Positions 9,815 to 19,843 of a stretch of DNA of 64,000 bases are shown in pieces (within the stretch, counting starts at the first letter, position 1; each line of letters opens with the position of its first letter). Origin of the DNA: Nitrospina sp. GTDB lineage: Bacteria; Nitrospinota; Nitrospinia; Nitrospinales; VA-1. Location: the NCBI GenBank assembly GCA_018697205.1, contig JABHTG010000138.1, positions 48,500-112,499 on the forward strand. Reading direction: 5' to 3'. The position numbers and the translations under genes were made by a program. The notes below the pieces were generated by a model, which had not been told where the DNA came from, made no database searches, and worked only from the letters and a program-made list of their open reading frames with translations.

Positions 9815-10603
9815 CTATATGGGGTAAAACTTTGCTAGGATGTAGGTTACAATCGTCAAGCTGATGAAAGAAATGAAAAGGGAACACCCAGCAAGTCCTA
9901 GGACTGGAGATGGGGTTTTTTGAAGGTTTCTATTTCTTAGCCACAGTAGTGTAATAATAATACAGACTAGAGATGCTGTGATCGCAGTCCAAGAAAGTGT
10001 AAGAACCTTTGGACTGAAAACTATATTATCATTTACATGATTTAGGATTGCGATAGCCCACCCTAATGCAGGTAAACTGATAAAATAGGAAGTTAGACAA
10101 TGATTATTTTCTTTTCCTTTATATTTAGAAACAAAACGAAGACCTAGAATAATAAGGGAGAACAAAAGAAAGGAAATTAGTAGAGTATTTGTTTTTTGTT
10201 TTGCTTTTTCGCTACGGATGAAGTTAAGCGCTCCAAGGACGTACTTAGAAGCTTCTACCTCATCTGCTTCGTAATATCCCCCCTGACTAGTATCGGAAAT
10301 AAAAACTCTTGCAGTGGATGATTCCGCAGGGAGAGATATCGCTCTATATTCGTTTTTACTAGCGGAGCGAATTTCAAGATAAACGATACCAGTGTGATAT
10401 TTTAGATTATAGTTTGCGAGCTGGGCCAATTTATTTGCATACTTACCGTGCTTGTCGTGATAGGTTTCCTGAGCTTTAATTAGATCGTAAAGTGCTTTGC
10501 GTGCCATCACATCGTAATTATTTTCAAAAATTGTAGTGCATGATGTAAGGCTAACCAAAAATATGAATAAAATTAGGTGCTTTTTTATTACGGGTAAACG
10601 CAT
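9815..10603 (-). CDS. Lipoprotein/membrane protein, hypothetical
   Basis: Lipobox-like LVSLTSC; three further TM segments. Confidence 0.6.
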   Translation of the reverse strand: MRLPVIKKHLILFIFLVSLTSCTTIFENNYDVMARKALYDLIKAQETYHDKHGKYANKLAQLANYNLKYHTGIVYLEIRSASKNEYRAISLPAESSTARVFISDTSQGGYYEADEVEASKYVLGALNFIRSEKAKQKTNTLLISFLLFSLIILGLRFVSKYKGKENNHCLTSYFISLPALGWAIAILNHVNDNIVFSPKVLTLSWTAITASLVCIIITLLWLRNRNLQKTPSPVLGLAGCSLFISFISLTIVTYILAKFYPI

Positions 10604-10708
10604 AACAGAATTTATTAGGTTCAGGTTGCAGCTTTATGTTTTTAGGTAATAGAATCCCGAATTTATATCATGCGTTTGCCATTCAGGCAAGCTTAGGGGG
10701 GACATAGA

Positions 10709-11257
10709 ATGTTGAAGAAATTAAAATTTGTTACCAGTAATGAAGATAAGGTTAGAGAAGCTTCAGATATTTTGGAGTGTTCTCTCGATCAGGTTTCTGG
10801 ATTAAATATACATGAAATACAGGATAGCGATATAAAAAAAATAGTCGCTCACAAAGCTCAGCAAGCCTTTGATGAGCTTAGGTGTCCCATTTTGGTAGAA
10901 GATTCAGGACTGATTTTTACCGCATGGAATGGACTTCCCGGAGCGCTGGTAAAGTGGTTTGAAATTAGTGTTGGTTGTCAGGGTTTATTGAAAATGCTAG
11001 AAGGGTTTGAAAATCGAGAGGCCTTTGCAGTCTGCGTGGTAGCTATTTTTGATGGGCAGAAAATGCTTATAGCTGAGGGTGAAAAAAAAGGAACAATTTC
11101 GCATAGTACTCGTGGTAAAAATGGTTTTGGATGGGATGTTATATTTATCCCGGAACATCACAAAAAAACTTACGCTGAAATGAACTTCAAAGAAAAAAAT
11201 GCCATTTCGCACCGACGGATGGCATTTGAAAAGTTGAATACAAAAATTAATATATAG
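10709..11257 (+). CDS. Non-canonical purine NTP pyrophosphatase (RdgB/HAM1 family)
   Basis: KFVTSNEDKVREA...ILVEDSGLIFTAWNGLPGALVKWF...GFGWDVIFIPE...TYAEM...KNAISHRRMAFEKL. Confidence 0.92.
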   Translation: MLKKLKFVTSNEDKVREASDILECSLDQVSGLNIHEIQDSDIKKIVAHKAQQAFDELRCPILVEDSGLIFTAWNGLPGALVKWFEISVGCQGLLKMLEGFENREAFAVCVVAIFDGQKMLIAEGEKKGTISHSTRGKNGFGWDVIFIPEHHKKTYAEMNFKEKNAISHRRMAFEKLNTKINI

Positions 11258-11401
11258 GATTTTATCTAAGCGAGATTTAAGTATTTAGGTGTTGTTACTC
11301 TTTGCCTAACTTTATCTTTCTGGAACTATTGGTTTAATTGTCGTATAGTTGGTTTTTTATAGAACTCTCATGTTTGATTATTCTTAAAGAGGCTAAAATT
11401 A

Positions 11402-11761
11402 ATGAAAGAAAAGGCTTATGTAGTTAAGATTGCTTCATTAACGTTTGCTATTGCTATTATCTTTGCAGGAACTATTGGTTGTGGTAAACCAGGAAGTGTT
11501 CTTAATTGGTATCCGAAGGCTGAAAAAATGGACGGTAAAATGACCTCTGCGTTAGAGCATGAAATTGTTGTCGATAAATTTGATCTTAATGATACAGTCG
11601 TTATAAAGGGTGATGACAAAAATTTGAGCCGTCGCTGGTGGGTTGAGGTTGATTGTGATTATTGGGCTGGTTGTTTTATGCGATGCGAAGGCTCGAAACA
11701 ACAATGCCTCAAGATAGCTGAGGATTCTGACTTTACTGTGAATTCTATTGCTCCCTTTTAA
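11402..11761 (+). CDS. Hypothetical lipoprotein
   Basis: Lipobox IIFAGTIGCG; cysteine-containing C-terminal half. Confidence 0.65.
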   Translation: MKEKAYVVKIASLTFAIAIIFAGTIGCGKPGSVLNWYPKAEKMDGKMTSALEHEIVVDKFDLNDTVVIKGDDKNLSRRWWVEVDCDYWAGCFMRCEGSKQQCLKIAEDSDFTVNSIAPF

Positions 11762-11784
11762 TGGAATAAGTGTTTACTTGATTC

Positions 11785-13173
11785 ATGGCACTAATTTTTA
11801 CTGTTGATGATGATGCTAATATTAGAGGCTTGATTAAGGCTTTGTTAGAAGACCGTGGCCATGAAGTTGTGGCTTTGGAGAATGGAAAACAGTGCCTTGA
11901 TCGACTCGATGAGAATCCTTCCGTAGTTTTTCTTGATGTTGCCATGCCTATGATGGATGGCATGGAAATATTAAAATCTATAAAGAATTTAAAAAATGAC
12001 TTGCCAGTTATAATGGTAACGGCTTTTGATGTTACAGACTCTGCCGTTAAGGCCATGAAGCTTGGGGCATTCGATTATATTGTTAAGCCTTTTGATGAAC
12101 TTCGTCTTTTTTCTGTTTTGGATAAGGCTATAGAACAAACTACTTTGGTCGGGCAGGTACGCTATCTTCAAGGTGAGTTAAGTAAAGTGCAGGGTGTTAG
12201 GAATATTGTAGGCAAAAGTTTGGCTTTGACAGATACCTTAAGCAAAATTAAAAAGGTTGGTAGTAGTAATGCGGGAGTTCTACTTCTTGGTGAGAGTGGT
12301 ACCGGAAAAGAATTAATGGCACGAGCCATTCATGAGAATAGTCGTTTTTCTAAGGGGCTATTTGTTGATATCAATTGTGGAGCGATTCCTGAGAACTTAC
12401 AGGAAAGTGAGCTCTTCGGACATAACAAAGGTTCTTTTACGGGAGCAACTGAGTCTCGTAAGGGAAGGTTGGAACTAGCGGATGAAGGGACTCTTTTTCT
12501 TGATGAAGTTGCAGAGATGTCTTTGAATACTCAAGTCAAATTCCTGCGTTATCTCCAAGAAAAAAGCTTTGAGCGAGTAGGAGCTGTGAAAAAAATATTC
12601 ACTAACACACGAGTAATAGCTGCTACTAATAAAGACCTTCTAGAAAAAGTTAATGACGGATCTTTTCGTGAAGATTTATATTATCGACTGGCGGTTTTCC
12701 CAATTAAAGTTCCACCTTTGAGGGAACGCAAGGAGGATATACCAAGTCTTGCGGCTCATTTTGTAGATAATTTTAAAAAAGAATTTGGAAAAAAGACTTT
12801 TTCGATTACCCCTGAGGCAATGAATATACTTATGAATTATTTTTGGCCTGGAAATGTACGCGAGTTACAAAATGTTATTTATCAAGTAATGATAATGGCA
12901 GAGTCGGGTAGTATTGATATCGATACCTTGCCGGAAAACCTGAGAAGCGTAAATTCTAAAAAAAACCATATTGCTACTACGCCTCAATATGGCTCCAGTC
13001 TAGCAGGTTCTATCGACCCTTTTGAGGATTCAATAAGGCAAGTTCTACAAAGAGCTTTAGAACTTACTAATGGAGATATCCCAGAGACTGCAAAACAATT
13101 AAAATTAAGTCGGTCTAGTTTTTATAGAATGGTACAAAAATATGACCTTACAAAACCTGCCCCTAAGAATTAA
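11785..13173 (+). CDS. Sigma-54-dependent response regulator (REC-AAA+-Fis/HTH, NtrC family)
   Basis: REC domain (VDDDANIRGL...VVFLDVAMPMMDG); AAA+ with GESGTGKE and GAFTGA-type loop (GSFTGATESRKG); C-terminal HTH NGDIPETAKQLKLSRSSFYRMVQKY. Confidence 0.96.
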   Translation: MALIFTVDDDANIRGLIKALLEDRGHEVVALENGKQCLDRLDENPSVVFLDVAMPMMDGMEILKSIKNLKNDLPVIMVTAFDVTDSAVKAMKLGAFDYIVKPFDELRLFSVLDKAIEQTTLVGQVRYLQGELSKVQGVRNIVGKSLALTDTLSKIKKVGSSNAGVLLLGESGTGKELMARAIHENSRFSKGLFVDINCGAIPENLQESELFGHNKGSFTGATESRKGRLELADEGTLFLDEVAEMSLNTQVKFLRYLQEKSFERVGAVKKIFTNTRVIAATNKDLLEKVNDGSFREDLYYRLAVFPIKVPPLRERKEDIPSLAAHFVDNFKKEFGKKTFSITPEAMNILMNYFWPGNVRELQNVIYQVMIMAESGSIDIDTLPENLRSVNSKKNHIATTPQYGSSLAGSIDPFEDSIRQVLQRALELTNGDIPETAKQLKLSRSSFYRMVQKYDLTKPAPKN

Positions 13174-13244
13174 TTCATAGAAATTTACTTAATCCTAAAT
13201 TATTTTAAATAAAATTTGTACTTAATTTGTTCTTAGAATCCCTA

Positions 13245-13260
13245 AAATGGAATTCCATTT
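13245..13260. promoter_or_regulatory. Perfect 16-bp palindrome AAATGGAATTCCATTT, candidate activator binding site
   Basis: Self-complementary; centre about 98 bp upstream of the GG of the sigma-54-like element at 13350. Confidence 0.5.
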
Positions 13261-13349
13261 ATGGGATACTTTACTTTCCTTATACACAATAACTAGAAAT
13301 TTATTTAATAATTAGGCTCTTAGTGAATACTGAGTTGAGGGGCTCTTTT

Positions 13350-13366
13350 CGGCACAGGTATTGCTT
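13350..13366 (+). promoter_or_regulatory. Candidate sigma-54 (-24/-12) promoter
   Basis: CGGCACAGGTATTGCTT against consensus TGGCACG-N4-TTGCW; GG to GC spacing is 12 as required. Confidence 0.75.
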
Positions 13367-13436
13367 AGTTATTGTAGAAACATGATCATCTATAACATCT
13401 AAAGATGCTGGCTGACTATAAGATTGGAGTGAGTAA

Positions 13437-13658
13437 ATGGATTATGTTGTTCGAACATTAGATACCGACGGAAAACTAAAAAAGGAGCGCCTCATGTTTT
13501 ATTCAGTTCGTATTTTAGACAAGGATGGAATTCTTAAAAAGGTGGTAAAAGAAAAATTACTTAGTGAAAAGTATTGGGAGTCGTTTTTAAGTAAACCGGG
13601 TAGCATAAAGGCTAAAAAAAGTAATATTAATTTTAGGTCAAACGCGACAAAGGGATAA
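13437..13658 (+). CDS. Small hypothetical protein with an internal duplication
   Basis: GGAG RBS; repeats YVVRTLDTDGKLKK and YSVRILDKDGILKK. Confidence 0.65.
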   Translation: MDYVVRTLDTDGKLKKERLMFYSVRILDKDGILKKVVKEKLLSEKYWESFLSKPGSIKAKKSNINFRSNATKG

Positions 13659-13724
13659 TGTAAGGTTCATATTTTTGAAATCACATCGTCTTTAAGTTTT
13701 TTTTCTTAAATTATCTATCCCTCC

Positions 13725-13779
13725 TGCACCAAATGTCTGAGTTGAAAGATTTACTTTCTTTCGGCTCGGACCCGGTGCA
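13725..13779. other. Extended intergenic hairpin
   Basis: TGCACC/GGTGCA outer stem enclosing GTCTGAGttGAAAG / CTTTCggCTCGGAC. Confidence 0.5.
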
Positions 13780-13795
13780 AAAAATTTTATTATTA

Positions 13796-15574
13796 TTATG
13801 ATTGAAGAGTTAGCGGCGTTACCGGTAGTTCAAAACAAAAACTTGCTCCTTGACTTTTAGATGGCCTGAAAGTCAGTGTTCCGTTGTGAAGTTCGATCAT
13901 TTTTTTTGCAATTGCTAATCCTAGGCCAGTTCCTTTTTTGTTTTCAGTTGACCCAGAGTCTAACTTTTTAAACGGTTTAAATAAATCATCTAGATCTTCA
14001 CTCCTTATACTGGAACCTTGGTCTGTTATGGTAACCCGCAAATGTTCTGAGACTGATTCCACAATTATTTGAATTGTTCCGCCTATGGGAGAGAACTTTA
14101 TTGCGTTAGTCAATAAATTATCTATGACTTGTCCTATTCTAGGGGTGTCAAATAAAATTAATTTCAGATTTTGGTATTTTATATCAAAGTTTATATTTTT
14201 TTCCATTGCTAGGTGGGTGTAAATTTTAATTCGTTCTTCCATTAGTATATGAAGGTTGCCTGGTTTTAAATTTAATACAAGCTGCCCACTTTCTATAGCA
14301 GAAAAACTTAGCAAGTCATTCAGTAGTTCTAATATGCTACCGCTAGTTGAATTGATTATTTTAAGAAAATCAGTGCGCGTATCTTCGTTTAATAGGCTAC
14401 CTTTTTTTAAAAGAAACCCAGAGTACCCTTGAATTGAGGTTAGGGGATTGCGTAAATCATGAGAAGCAATACCCAATAGTTCATTTTTTAATTTTATTAA
14501 ATCGTGTAATGATAGATTTTTTTCTTCTAGTTCATTTTTTAATTTTTTGAGTTCATTAGTTCTTAAATAGACTTCATTTTCAATGCGTCTAGCCCGTGAA
14601 GAAAGTATTTGAAAAATTATTGCTATAAATATAATAAGAATTAAGACGGCTGCTGAAAGCCAGTTATGGAGACTATTAGGACCCTGTTGAAACTTTAAAT
14701 CCCCTTGCCAAACTAAAGTCCACCTAATCTGTGAGAACTGTAATGCCATTTCTTTTTTTATTTGTGTGTTTTCCTTGAGATGCCCATACAGTTCTTTTTT
14801 GTGATCTTCATCAAATATGGTTAAGAACATTCCTGATGCTATATAGGGACTAAAGACCTTATTGATCAGATCATTTAAATTATATATTCCTAGAGCAACG
14901 CCTGAAAATAATATTTTTTTTTCTTCAATCGTTTTAGGGATGTTTTCGCCTTTATAAAAAGGAGAAAAAAATAACATATCCATTGTTTTTGAATCTCTGC
15001 CAAGGAAGTCTATAGTGATTGCAGCGACGGTTTTTCCTGAATCTCTAGCCTGATTCATAAGGTTTAATAGAGTTGGTTGAGTACTAATATCAAATCCTAT
15101 GAACGACTTATTGTCAGAATATGGTTGTGAATAGTAAATTGGGAAGTATTCATTTTTTGGTGGAGCCGAGATTATTTTTGAGCTTTTATTTAATGTTGTA
15201 AACTCAAAATCAACGAAGCCATCTTGTTGAGCTATTATCTCTAGTGCAGATCTTTGGTTGTGGGGTACACGCGGAATCCATTGGAGTGATTTTATAAAAT
15301 CGTTTTTTTCTAAAAGCGAAGAGGTGTAAGCTTTGAATCCAGACCGAGTAACACTTTTTGAAGCTTTAAATAGAGAGGCAATCCCCGTTAATTCTCTTCC
15401 TATAGCCTCAAGTTGTTCTTCAAGAATTCGAGTATTTTTGTTTCCTTCTTGTTCAAATTGTTGGGTCCAATCATATTCATTTTTTTTTTTAACATTGTTG
15501 AGAGTTACAAATGTTAGTGCAATAGCAAGAAATATCAAACACCAAGTTGTATATGTGAGTCTCTTTAAAATCAC
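13796..15574 (-). CDS. CHASE-domain sensor histidine kinase
   Basis: TM-CHASE-TM, then HDLRNPLTSIQGYS H-box, N box (DNLLTNAIKFSP) and GTGLGLAI. Confidence 0.93.
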   Translation of the reverse strand: MILKRLTYTTWCLIFLAIALTFVTLNNVKKKNEYDWTQQFEQEGNKNTRILEEQLEAIGRELTGIASLFKASKSVTRSGFKAYTSSLLEKNDFIKSLQWIPRVPHNQRSALEIIAQQDGFVDFEFTTLNKSSKIISAPPKNEYFPIYYSQPYSDNKSFIGFDISTQPTLLNLMNQARDSGKTVAAITIDFLGRDSKTMDMLFFSPFYKGENIPKTIEEKKILFSGVALGIYNLNDLINKVFSPYIASGMFLTIFDEDHKKELYGHLKENTQIKKEMALQFSQIRWTLVWQGDLKFQQGPNSLHNWLSAAVLILIIFIAIIFQILSSRARRIENEVYLRTNELKKLKNELEEKNLSLHDLIKLKNELLGIASHDLRNPLTSIQGYSGFLLKKGSLLNEDTRTDFLKIINSTSGSILELLNDLLSFSAIESGQLVLNLKPGNLHILMEERIKIYTHLAMEKNINFDIKYQNLKLILFDTPRIGQVIDNLLTNAIKFSPIGGTIQIIVESVSEHLRVTITDQGSSIRSEDLDDLFKPFKKLDSGSTENKKGTGLGLAIAKKMIELHNGTLTFRPSKSQGASFCFELPVTPLTLQS

Positions 15575-15701
15575 TTTGTCTAGTTTAATTGATTATTTTT
15601 GACTTGATTTACGTAGTACTGATTTTTTCTTATTCTTCGTAAACGTTCCTATTTTATTAAGATTGTTGAAGTTTTTTAATTTTAATAAACAGGAATTATT
15701 T

Positions 15702-16610
15702 TTATTCTATACGTATAAATGTTAGCTCATGTTTATTGTTGTATAAGTGGATAACTTGACCCCCGCTAAATTCTAAAAATTTTTTAGCAAAACTATAATT
15801 TTGATTACTTTGAAACTTTATTGTGCAAATAAAGTTTTTGCATTTTTTTGATTCAAACCATAAAGATATCCAATTAAATAATTTTTCTGGAAAACAAATA
15901 ACATCACTAAATAGCCAATCTACTTTATCGTAATCTGAAGGTTTTATGGAAAAAACGTCGCCTTTGAGGTACTCTACGTTTGGTAGTGAGATTATTTTAG
16001 TGTCTAGGGGGGAGCGGTCTATTGATAAAACTCGGGCCCCTAGTTTGTTTATTACCCAAGCCCACCCACCGGGGCTTCCCCCTGCATCAATACAAAATTC
16101 ACCAGGTTGTGGAAATTTTTCTATTCTAGTTAAAGACTCATACAGTTTTAGATAGGCGCGACTTGGAGGCTCATCCTTGTTCTCCTCAAAAAGCACTTTC
16201 CCATTTTTAAATAAACTAGAGCATTTAGAGGATGCTAAGATTTTATTTTCATTAAGAAGGGTCCATGAGCCTATTGGTGATGTGGGCAGAGAACAAGGAA
16301 AACGAAGCGGTTTTGCGGAAAGATGAGGTAGTTTTTCTTGAATCAATTTTGCGCGTCGATGAAATTGATACGAATATAGGCACCAGTTGCGTTGTATTGC
16401 CTTTAATTGTTTTGCTCCATCATTGATTGAGTCTATAGTTAAAATTCTTGGGTTTAACCAAGTATTTATTGACCATAAAGACTCTATGGGTAACGCAGAT
16501 GATAAGACAAGTTGTTCGTGGATGCTAGTAATCTTATCTAATTCTTCCTTTAATGGTTCCATATACTCTTCAGATCCTAAGTATGCAGAGCGTATTTCTT
16601 TAGAAACCAT
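15702..16610 (-). CDS. FtsJ-like rRNA methyltransferase, RlmM-like
   Basis: PPSRAYLKLYE...FCIDAGGSPGGWAWVINKLGARVLSIDRSPLD SAM-binding motif. Confidence 0.75.
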   Translation of the reverse strand: MVSKEIRSAYLGSEEYMEPLKEELDKITSIHEQLVLSSALPIESLWSINTWLNPRILTIDSINDGAKQLKAIQRNWCLYSYQFHRRAKLIQEKLPHLSAKPLRFPCSLPTSPIGSWTLLNENKILASSKCSSLFKNGKVLFEENKDEPPSRAYLKLYESLTRIEKFPQPGEFCIDAGGSPGGWAWVINKLGARVLSIDRSPLDTKIISLPNVEYLKGDVFSIKPSDYDKVDWLFSDVICFPEKLFNWISLWFESKKCKNFICTIKFQSNQNYSFAKKFLEFSGGQVIHLYNNKHELTFIRIE

Positions 16611-16775
16611 TTTATATTTTCTCCGTAACTTCTTTATGTTTTCCTCTTTAACTAACTAAAATCTTTTTAGTTAAAACTATTACCGAAAAAACTGTTTGTA
16701 ATGACTGGAGATATTTTTAGTTAATGGGTGGAAGGCATTAAGTTTATCCTACAATGTAATTTGATTCAGTTAGTT

Positions 16776-17540
16776 TTATTCCTTTAACTTTGCTAAGACT
16801 TTATGCATATCACTCATTACATTGCGTCTGTTCTCGAGAGTATAGGCTCTTAAAAGATAGGCCGGATGGAGCGTTAGCATAAGTGGAATTCCCTCATATT
16901 GGTACCAGTTTCCCCTTTCCTTCATAATTGGGACAGTTCTTCCTAATAAGGTACTAGCAGCAGGTTTACCCAGGGCAACAATAGCTTTGGGTTTAATAGC
17001 TTGTAGTTGTTTAATAAGGAATGGATTACAGGATTCTATTTCATTGGATTTTGGGTCTCTATTACTGGGTGGTCGACATTTAACAATATTGCAGATATAT
17101 GTATCTTTCTCACGGTCAAGATTCATACCTTTTTCTATGATTTCGGTTAACTTTTTCCCCGCTCTACCTACAAAGGGGAAACCTTGTTCATCTTCATCAG
17201 CACCAGGTGCTTCCCCAACAAATACTAGTTCGGCGTGGGGATTTCCTGAGCCGAAGACAATTGTCTTTCTGTTTTTATGCAAGTCACATCGATTACAGTC
17301 CCCTAATGCTTCTCGAACTTTTTCAATGCTGATATTAATTTTTTTAGTTATAGATTTTGTTGCTTTCATTTTAGTTGGGCCTTCATTATTACTAGTTGAG
17401 AGAGTTGCCTTATTTGTATTTGGTTGAAGTTTGAGAACTATGTCTGAATCGGAGGGAATTCCGGAAAAACCATAATCTTTAAGAAAGGTTAGATAATTCC
17501 TCAAATTTCTAAGTATAACTGGTCTTTCGCTTGTCGACAT
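16776..17540 (-). CDS. Family 4-type uracil-DNA glycosylase
   Basis: CNRCDLHKNRKTIVFGSGNPHAELVFVGEAPGADEDEQGFPFVGRAGKKL...TLHPAYLLR. Confidence 0.92.
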   Translation of the reverse strand: MSTSERPVILRNLRNYLTFLKDYGFSGIPSDSDIVLKLQPNTNKATLSTSNNEGPTKMKATKSITKKINISIEKVREALGDCNRCDLHKNRKTIVFGSGNPHAELVFVGEAPGADEDEQGFPFVGRAGKKLTEIIEKGMNLDREKDTYICNIVKCRPPSNRDPKSNEIESCNPFLIKQLQAIKPKAIVALGKPAASTLLGRTVPIMKERGNWYQYEGIPLMLTLHPAYLLRAYTLENRRNVMSDMHKVLAKLKE

Positions 17541-17726
17541 ATCAAGATGGAGATTAGAAAAAGGTCACATGTAAAACAATCTGAGTTGAGAGTTTATGTA
17601 GAGAATTAAATAAAAATATGTATATTAACTTTTAAGCATGTAAATTGAAATTTTTCCGATTGAGTCTATAGTCAGCTTGGTTTATTATAATAGTGTAATA
17701 TTAATTTTTATCAAGGTGTATAGCAT

Positions 17727-18032
17727 ATGTCAGGCTTAAAAAGCTCTTGGGAGCTTAGTCTTGAAAGATCGGAAAAACTAGTTCCTGAACTAAAAAATAA
17801 AAAAAAAATTACAAGTCGACAAAAAGAAAAAATTAGTGAAATTCGTAAGGAATACCAGGCTAAGATTGCAGATAAAGACATAATGATGCAAGATAGCGTG
17901 ACAAAGCTTCAGGGCCGAATTCCTCCCGAGGAAATTAAATATGCTATGGAAGAACTTCAAAATGGGTTCGCTGAGGAAAAAAATGCCTTAGAAAAAAAAA
18001 TGGAAGAGGAAATTGAGTCTGTTCGTAATTAA
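17727..18032 (+). CDS. Coiled-coil hypothetical protein
   Basis: Lys/Glu-rich helical composition. Confidence 0.6.
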   Translation: MSGLKSSWELSLERSEKLVPELKNKKKITSRQKEKISEIRKEYQAKIADKDIMMQDSVTKLQGRIPPEEIKYAMEELQNGFAEEKNALEKKMEEEIESVRN

Positions 18033-18130
18033 GTAAGCTGCCCCCAAATTCGAACCCTCCGGTTGTAACTGCTACTTTCGTGGCGAGTTCTAGTTTTAAA
18101 TATTTCTCCAGCTATTTTTGAGAAGAAAAA

Positions 18131-19795
18131 ATGAAAAATTTTATACGCCAGTTAATTAGCAGTGCACTTTTTAATGCCAAAAAAAATGGTGATCTAGATG
18201 TATCTATTATACCCGAAATTGTAGTTGAAATACCTAGGGAAGGTAAATTTGGTGACTTTTCTACAACACTTGCGTTAGGGCTTGCTAAATCAGAAAAAAA
18301 GAAACCATATGAGATTGCGAAAATTTTATCACATCATCTACAGTGTGATGAAAATAGTATTGCATCAGTTAAAATAGCCGGTCCAGGGTTTCTCAATTTG
18401 TCAATGAAGCATTCATTTTTCATAAAGCGTTTGTTGAGAGTTGTAGAAGAAGGAGATCGATACGGAGAATCGAAAGCGGGTCAAGGTAAAAAAATTCTTC
18501 TTGAGTTTGTAAGTGCTAACCCTACGGGCCCTCTTCATGTAGGTCATGGTAGAGGAGCAGCAGTAGGAGATATGCTTGGCCGACTTCTTGATAAAGCTGG
18601 ATATAACGTTAGCACAGAATATTATATTAATGATGTCGGTAATCAAATGAATACTCTGGGTCGATCTACATGGCTGCGCTATTTAGAAATAGAAGGCAAG
18701 AATAACGAATTTCCGCCAGATTATTATCAAGGAGATTATATAAAGGATATAGCGAGGGCTATACACAAACAGTATGGAGATGAATTTCTTAACCAAAATG
18801 AAGACGAGGTTTTACAATTTTTTCGTGAGCATGCTCTTAATTCCATTTTGGATGGAATTAAAGAAGATCTTTCTAATTTTGGTGTGAGTTTTGACCAGTG
18901 GTTTAGTGAAAAAAAATTATATGATCAACAATTAGTTAATTTAGTTGTTAATTGCCTCCGGGAAAGAGGGCATGTTTATGAAAAGGAAGGTGCTGTCTGG
19001 CTGAAATCATCTGCGCTTAATGATGAAAAAGACCGAGTTCTCATCAAGCAATCAGGTGAAAAAACTTATTTTTGCTCGGATATCGCTTATCACAAGAATA
19101 AAATTGATCGTGGTTTTGAGTTAATTGTTGACTTATGGGGAGCGGATCATCACGGGTATGTTCCTCGTATGAAATCAGCACTGCAAGCAATTGGATACGA
19201 TGAAAATGTTTTTAAAGTAATGCTTGTTCAGTTTGTATCTTTGAAGCGTGGTGGAGAAAAAGTATCGATGTCTACCAGGTCAGGAAAGTTTGTTACTTTA
19301 TCAGATGTTATTAAGGAAGTAGGAGTTGATGCGACTCGTTTTTTCTTTTTAATGAGAAGTTCTGATACACATCTTGACTTTGATCTTGAGTTAGCTAAAA
19401 AAGAATCCCCTGAGAACCCTGTTTTTTATATTCAATATGCCCATGCTCGTATTTGTAGTATTTTCCAAACAGCTACTAAGCAAGGAATAAATCTCCTCGA
19501 TCAAGTTGATCTTGACTTGAAACCTTTAGAAAATGAAGAAGAACTTATCATCATAAAAAAAATACTTGCTTTTACAGAAACTGTAGAAAAAAGTGCAGAA
19601 CTATTAGAAGTTCATCGTATTGCATTTTACCTGCAGGATCTTGTTGGTACTTTTCACAGGTATTATTCCAGTAATCGAATTGTGAGTGATGATCAAACTG
19701 TAACTTTAGCGAGATTATTCCTTATGAACTGTCTTCGTGTTACAATTAGAAATGGTCTTTCAATAATGGGTGTCTCGGCACCAGCGAGTATGTAG
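18131..19795 (+). CDS. argS: Arginyl-tRNA synthetase
   Basis: FVSANPTGPLHVGHGRGAAVGD (HIGH), KMSKS-like VSMSTRSGKF, DALR region. Confidence 0.97.
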   Translation: MKNFIRQLISSALFNAKKNGDLDVSIIPEIVVEIPREGKFGDFSTTLALGLAKSEKKKPYEIAKILSHHLQCDENSIASVKIAGPGFLNLSMKHSFFIKRLLRVVEEGDRYGESKAGQGKKILLEFVSANPTGPLHVGHGRGAAVGDMLGRLLDKAGYNVSTEYYINDVGNQMNTLGRSTWLRYLEIEGKNNEFPPDYYQGDYIKDIARAIHKQYGDEFLNQNEDEVLQFFREHALNSILDGIKEDLSNFGVSFDQWFSEKKLYDQQLVNLVVNCLRERGHVYEKEGAVWLKSSALNDEKDRVLIKQSGEKTYFCSDIAYHKNKIDRGFELIVDLWGADHHGYVPRMKSALQAIGYDENVFKVMLVQFVSLKRGGEKVSMSTRSGKFVTLSDVIKEVGVDATRFFFLMRSSDTHLDFDLELAKKESPENPVFYIQYAHARICSIFQTATKQGINLLDQVDLDLKPLENEEELIIIKKILAFTETVEKSAELLEVHRIAFYLQDLVGTFHRYYSSNRIVSDDQTVTLARLFLMNCLRVTIRNGLSIMGVSAPASM

Positions 19796-19843
19796 CGAAT
19801 GATTTTAATGAGTTTGTATAATTTAGTTCAAGGTCTTAGCTAA

